The notes under the pieces were generated by a model. The model had not been told where the DNA came from and did no database searches. It saw nothing but the letters and a program-made list of their open reading frames with translations. The position numbers and the translations under genes are program-made. This document shows positions 29,101 through 35,100 of a stretch of 64,000 nt of DNA, piece after piece; the first letter of the stretch is position 1, and each line of letters opens with the position of its first letter. The stretch covers positions 1 to 64,000 of the forward strand of contig JARQWU010000008.1 of NCBI GenBank assembly GCA_040182905.1. The letters are read 5' to 3'. The stretch is from Barthelona sp. PAP020. Lineage: Eukaryota; Metamonada: BaSk clade.

Positions 29101-32100
29101 TTCAGAGTGCTTGTTTGGTCAGTTATCAATGAACAATTCCATTATGGCTCATAATGGCTCTTTACAAGTTGAAAATGGCACTTTGAAAAATTCTGAAATA
29201 TTTTCTGTTGAAAACATCATGTTGGGTCATACATTCTTCAATTCTTTACAATTGGTCACATATTTTAAGTTAAATCAAGGGCACACACTTACTGTGGGCA
29301 ATGATTTAACCCTTGATCATATATCAATTGTGTTGGGATGTGATGCTACTCTTGTCTTCGATACTGTTTCTTATGTGATTCTTATCGAAGGTATTATTAA
29401 GAATGATGGCATATGTGGTGGATATTTTAACAATACTGGTCATGTTGAAAAAGTTGGTGAGAATGGTATCTTTGAAATTGAAGTAGATTATTTCAATTTT
29501 GGCAATACTCTAATGAAAGAAGGTGTTTTGAAACTGAATAAATTTATTAATTATGGTTTAATTGATGGTAATGGTGGTAGTATGTATCTTGTTCATGAAT
29601 TGTTCACTGCAAATACTTCAGTTCTCAAAGGTGAATTTGAGATAATTTTAAATGGTAGCATTTTTGCTGAATTTAATGGAAAAATACTTGATCACAGCAC
29701 TTTATCAACCAGTTTGAATGCCTTTAATAGTAATATTCTTTTGAATGCTGTTGAAATTGATAATGTTCGATTTAATACAGCACAAAGCAATATTTCCACT
29801 GGAAATACTACCGGAAATTTGGTCTTGATTGATTATAAGTCACAGATTATGTTAGATGGCCTCAAATTCATAATAGATCACAGTTTCTTCAATCAAAGTA
29901 ATATCACTATCAAAAACAATGTTGATTTGGCGTTAAAACAAGTTTTCTTTTTTGATTCCACAATATCTATCGAAGGTGGAAGCAACATGAATGGCAGTTA
30001 TATTGATTTGAATAACACTGTTATATCCATTGTTTCTTCAAAAAAAATAATATTTAGATCGATAAACAGCGCATATTCAGTATTCAACATATCAGGGTTT
30101 GCAGATATTCAAGATTCTTCAATTGTTAAATCTAACATTTTGTTGAGAAATGACACTTCTCAAATGTATTCAACTGATATCAATATCACTGATTCTGCCT
30201 TTTACGGAAATGGAACATGGTATGCAAATGGAGATACATCTATTTCTGATGCCAAAGTTTCTGATGTGATTATCGATGCAAATGATAATTTCACATTTAA
30301 GGATATTGTTAGCTTCCTTGGTAAGACTGTTTTCAATGTCATAAATAACACTCGCTTGAGTAATAATGCTTCATTGAAATTGAAAGAACATGCTGAACTA
30401 AACATTTCCAAAGGCAGTCTAATATTAAATACAAGTGCTGTCATCGTTGGTTTTGATTCTTGCTTTTTCTCCAACAATCATATGGTAGTTCTTTTTGATG
30501 ACACAATGATTCACAACGTAAATTTGAGTAACGATGCAGCAATTCGCATTTCCGGAAACAATGTTACAATTTCTGGAAAAACTAACCTTTTAACTAACAG
30601 TCTAATGGAAATTGAAGCAAATTCTGATGTTAAATTTATTGGAAACACAAATTTAGATGGATCATTTACTGTTTTAGGCACAGTCAATGTTTTTGGTGAT
30701 TCTTTCACTAATGGTACAATCATGGGAAATAAAGACACGGGAAAGTTTGAATTTATGGAAGGTTCCCATATTTTTGTTGGTCAATCATCCATTCCTCTTA
30801 TTAATTACGCTAAGACTTCCTTTTCACCTTTATATGTTGTTGATGGCAGTTTTATTTTGACAAACATGAATGGAACTCTCTTTATTGAACCATCTGAAGT
30901 TGATTTCATTGAATTATATGTTGAAAATGGTATTGTGAGTGTGAATTCCTCAATAAAGCAACTTAAAAGTATGTTAGTTAAAAATGGATCTGTTGTGTTT
31001 GAAAATTCCAGTCAAAGTCTTATCAATGAAATAATGATTTTTGGGGGGAATTTCTTGTCAAACAAAGCACATTTAAATCTGAGCAACTGCCACATCAACA
31101 TTCATGATGGTTTTGTTATTTTGGAGGAAAATGTCTTTTTGAATGACAGCTCGATTTGTGTTCATGGTGGAAAGTTGTACGACTTGAGCAACGTTCAAAC
31201 AAAGATAAAGAAGTTGAACATTACTGATGGTGTTGTTCAATTAGACATTCCTCTGGAAATTGATTCTTTTGTTGTTGAAGGTGGAAATGTGAAAACAAAC
31301 TTAACTTATATTTCCAATGCCATTTTAACTGGTGGTACTATTGCTTTTACTAACGCCACGATATTTGATCTGTTTGGAGGTGATGCGACAGTTTCTGATT
31401 CGTTTATCCAAGTCATCAATCCCTTGCTTCCATCTGAAAAACAACTTAAGTTAAATGATGTGTCTATGTATATTGCTGATGATTGGATATCGTCAGTTTC
31501 TCTCATGGGCATCAATTCAACTGTTTTTGTAAATGAACTGAGAATTATGAATGCGATTGGAAATTCTTCTTTGAATGTCAATTTAGTGGTTAATGATATT
31601 ATTGCTATAAATGGTTCATTGAGTGCATCGAATATTAGTCTTGGTGGTAATATACACCTGAAAGGTGGTTCATTTGGTACATTAGGTAATTACACCCTAG
31701 AAAATGGTCACACATTGAGTGGGAAAGGTAGGTTTAATGGAAATTTAACGTCCAACTCAACAATTGTTTCTGAAGGTTGCATTATATTTGACAACCTGAT
31801 CCTTTCAAATGGATCAACAATGAAATCTTTCTTTGTCAACACGACATCATATTCATATTTTGTTGTTAAAGGGCATGCAAGTTTAGATGGTGTTTATGAG
31901 GTTGACTTTGAAATTCCAGACATAATGGAGGAAAACCAATATTGGACACTGATTGATTATGACACATTCAGTGGAAAATTCAAGGATACTGAAATGAGCT
32001 GTGAAGCCATGTTTAACCTTGTTTATTCCATTGATCAGTTTTATGCAATGTTGCAACACACCATTGATACAAATGTTGGACCAAATGTATATGTTGGACC

Positions 32101-35100
32101 AAATGGAAATGACAACCCCTGTTGTGGAGGTGCAAAAAGTCCTTGTCACACATTCCTCTATGCTATCAATTATAGAGCTGATGAAGAATGCAATGTTTAT
32201 TTCAATCCTGGCAATTACAATTATCAAGTTCTTCCTATTTACATATCCAATCGTGATATAAGTGTGTTTGGTATTGGAAATGTCACTATTGATGGTAGTG
32301 AATATCAAGGTGTTTCACTGACGATCAAATCCAGCAAATCAGCAACAATTAGTAATCTTATTTTGTCCAAATGCACTAAGTCTATCAGTATACGTGAGTC
32401 CAATGTGACACTAAATAATATAAGTATTATTTCTATTCAAAAAAGTGCTCTTTCATATGGTATTCAAAGCAGATCTTCAAGTTTAATTCTCAATAATGTA
32501 TCATTTGTTGATTCTAATTTGCATCACTTGTTGCACTGCAGCGATAGCAAAATAATCGCAAATAATTTACATTTGAACCATTCATACAGTCATGGTTACG
32601 GTCAGTTAATGTTTGACGATTGTTTTATGGAAATTAATGGGATTATTTTAAATTCAGATTCTGTATTCGATGAAAACGCTGTTATCATTTCTGCAGACCA
32701 TACTGAACTGATGTTGAATGATGTTGTTACAAACGCCACAAAAGAAGTGTGGAAAGTAGGTAGTTTGATCGAGACAAGAAGTTCTTCAATTGATCTTGAT
32801 TTAAAAGGTGCTAAATTGAACGTTTTCAAAAATTTAGTTTTTTCTGATGATTCAGTTGTTATTTTGAAGAATATTAGTTTCAATGATGAACAAACAGATT
32901 GTAGAATCATTGACAGTTTGAATTCAGTGGTAGAAATAAGCAATTTATCAATCCAAAGTGTTGAATTCACTAGAAGTTTGATTTCACTTCAAAAAACTGA
33001 TTTTATGATGTACAGCTTTAGCGCAAATGGAATTGCTACCATCAATGATTCCTTGATTGAAGCTTCATCTTCTGATATTTCAGTGTATAATTCATTAATC
33101 GTTAACTATGAAGGCTATCATTATCTTTCTCTTGATAACGGTGGCACAGTACTGATAAAGTCTTCTGAAATCGATAATTGTGATGTTGAATCGCTTATTC
33201 AAATAAAAGGTCTTTCCAACATAACATTCGTTGAAAGCAATATTAGTTCTGTCACTGGATCAGCTGCTGGGGCAGTTGTCAGGACTGAAGGAACTTTAAA
33301 TATTCTTGGTTGTGAATTCGGTAACAATAAAGCTACCGTTGGTGGTGTTTGTGTGATAATTAATGGCAATTTATTTGTTGAAAATTCCCTATTTGAACGA
33401 AATTCTGCTGTAATTGGTGGTGTATTCCTTCAAACAGAAGCAGAATCTTTTAAACTATATGAAACAACTAAAGAATTGAGGCATTTCAATCGATTCTATA
33501 AAAGTGATTTCATCCAGCTAAATTCTACCTCAAAAATTTACAATAACAAATTTTTTGACAACGTAGTTTCACAAAAATATGGTGGGGCTGTTTTGTTTAC
33601 AAATGTTGATCGTGTTCCACAGGTAACAAACAACATTTGTGAAAATAACCTTGCTTCGAACAGTAATTCTCCTGTTGCTACAACTGATCCAAGACAACTT
33701 GCTGCAAAAGTTACTGTTGACACAACCAATTCACTTGTAGATCCTAGGTATCTAATTTCCCTCAGTATTTTGGATGCTTACAGGAATATACTTGAAGGTG
33801 AAAATGTTGTTGACCGACCTGCTTCAATTTTACCTCAATCAACTCTTAGTGTAAAGGGAATAACACAAGCTGATATCACAGGGGGTGTTGGTTCCTTTGA
33901 TATTGCTCTTAGTGGTGAACCAACAGTTCATACAGTAACTATAGGTGCTGTAGGATTGATTGACACCAGTGTTGATATTGAAATTCAACTTTGTGAAGCT
34001 GGTGAAGGACTATATGAACAAAAGTGCCAACCATGTCCTGCTGGAACATATTCGGATTCACCTTCTGCACATGCATGTGTGTCTTGTGAAGCAGGAATGT
34101 GGACCCCAACTGAAGGCAGTTTAACATGTGTTGCGTGTGATGCCGGAACATATCGAGAAGAAGACATGAATGGATGTCAAAGATGCAGTTACAGTAAATT
34201 TAGTGTTGTTCCCGGTTCAATTCAATGTGAAGATTGTGGTCAAAATATGATTTCTTCTGAAGATCGTACATATTGTCAATGTAAAGGAGATTTGTTTGAG
34301 TTCCAAGAGAACGTTTGTTCTCCTTGTCCTACTGGAATGACATGTTTTGGTGGAAACGTCACATGTATTCAAGAAGGTTACTATGCAACCGATAGTGGAA
34401 CAGTTGAAGCATGTTTATCAAATGGATGTCTTGGATCATGTTCCTCTGTTAATAATACCAATTTAGAGGGTAACTTTGAATGCACTCAAGGTTTTACAGG
34501 CACGAGTTGTCTTGAATGTTCTCCTGGTTTCATTCAAAGTAGTCCTTATTGTCTTAAATGCTTGCCTTCATCAGTCACTGTTGTATTGTGTGCTCTTATG
34601 ACATTGCTTCTTATCACTTTGTTCATTTTTATATGGAAAGATGAGAAAAAACAGTTTCCTTATGCTTGTATTTATGTACCGGTGATAAGATTTATTCAGT
34701 TGTTGGGGTTAATTCAAAGGATTTGTCCCATCGCTGTTCCTTACATATTGCACAATCTCTTTTTTGCATTCGACTTGACATTTGTTGACATCTCGCATTC
34801 TCAAATATTGCAGTGCTTATTTATGACTAATGGGATAATTACTCGTGTTTCTTCAATTTATTTCATCTATTTTGTTTTATTCATCAGTTCTTTGATTAGT
34901 TCCAAGATGAACAGGTATTTTGCCGTGATGAAACAGATGTTGTTGGTTCCATTGTTAGCAGGCACAAGTGAAGTGATACAATTGCGTTACATCAATGATA
35001 ACCTTGTTGTTAAATCTGATCTGAGCATTGTTTTTGGCAGTATGAAATTTTTAATACTGGCATTGATGTTTATGATTACTCTTGTATTAATTGCAGTTTG

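Noticed and set aside
31883-32308. Open minus-strand frame of 141 codons, with an 86-codon plus-strand frame overlapping it
   Set aside because: Both are alternative readings of the giant gene's coding sequence. Their Ile/Asn-rich composition is that of translated noise.
32602-32970. Open minus-strand frame of 122 codons inside the giant gene
   Set aside because: Antisense shadow of the C-terminal beta-helix; no start context, domain or independent evidence.
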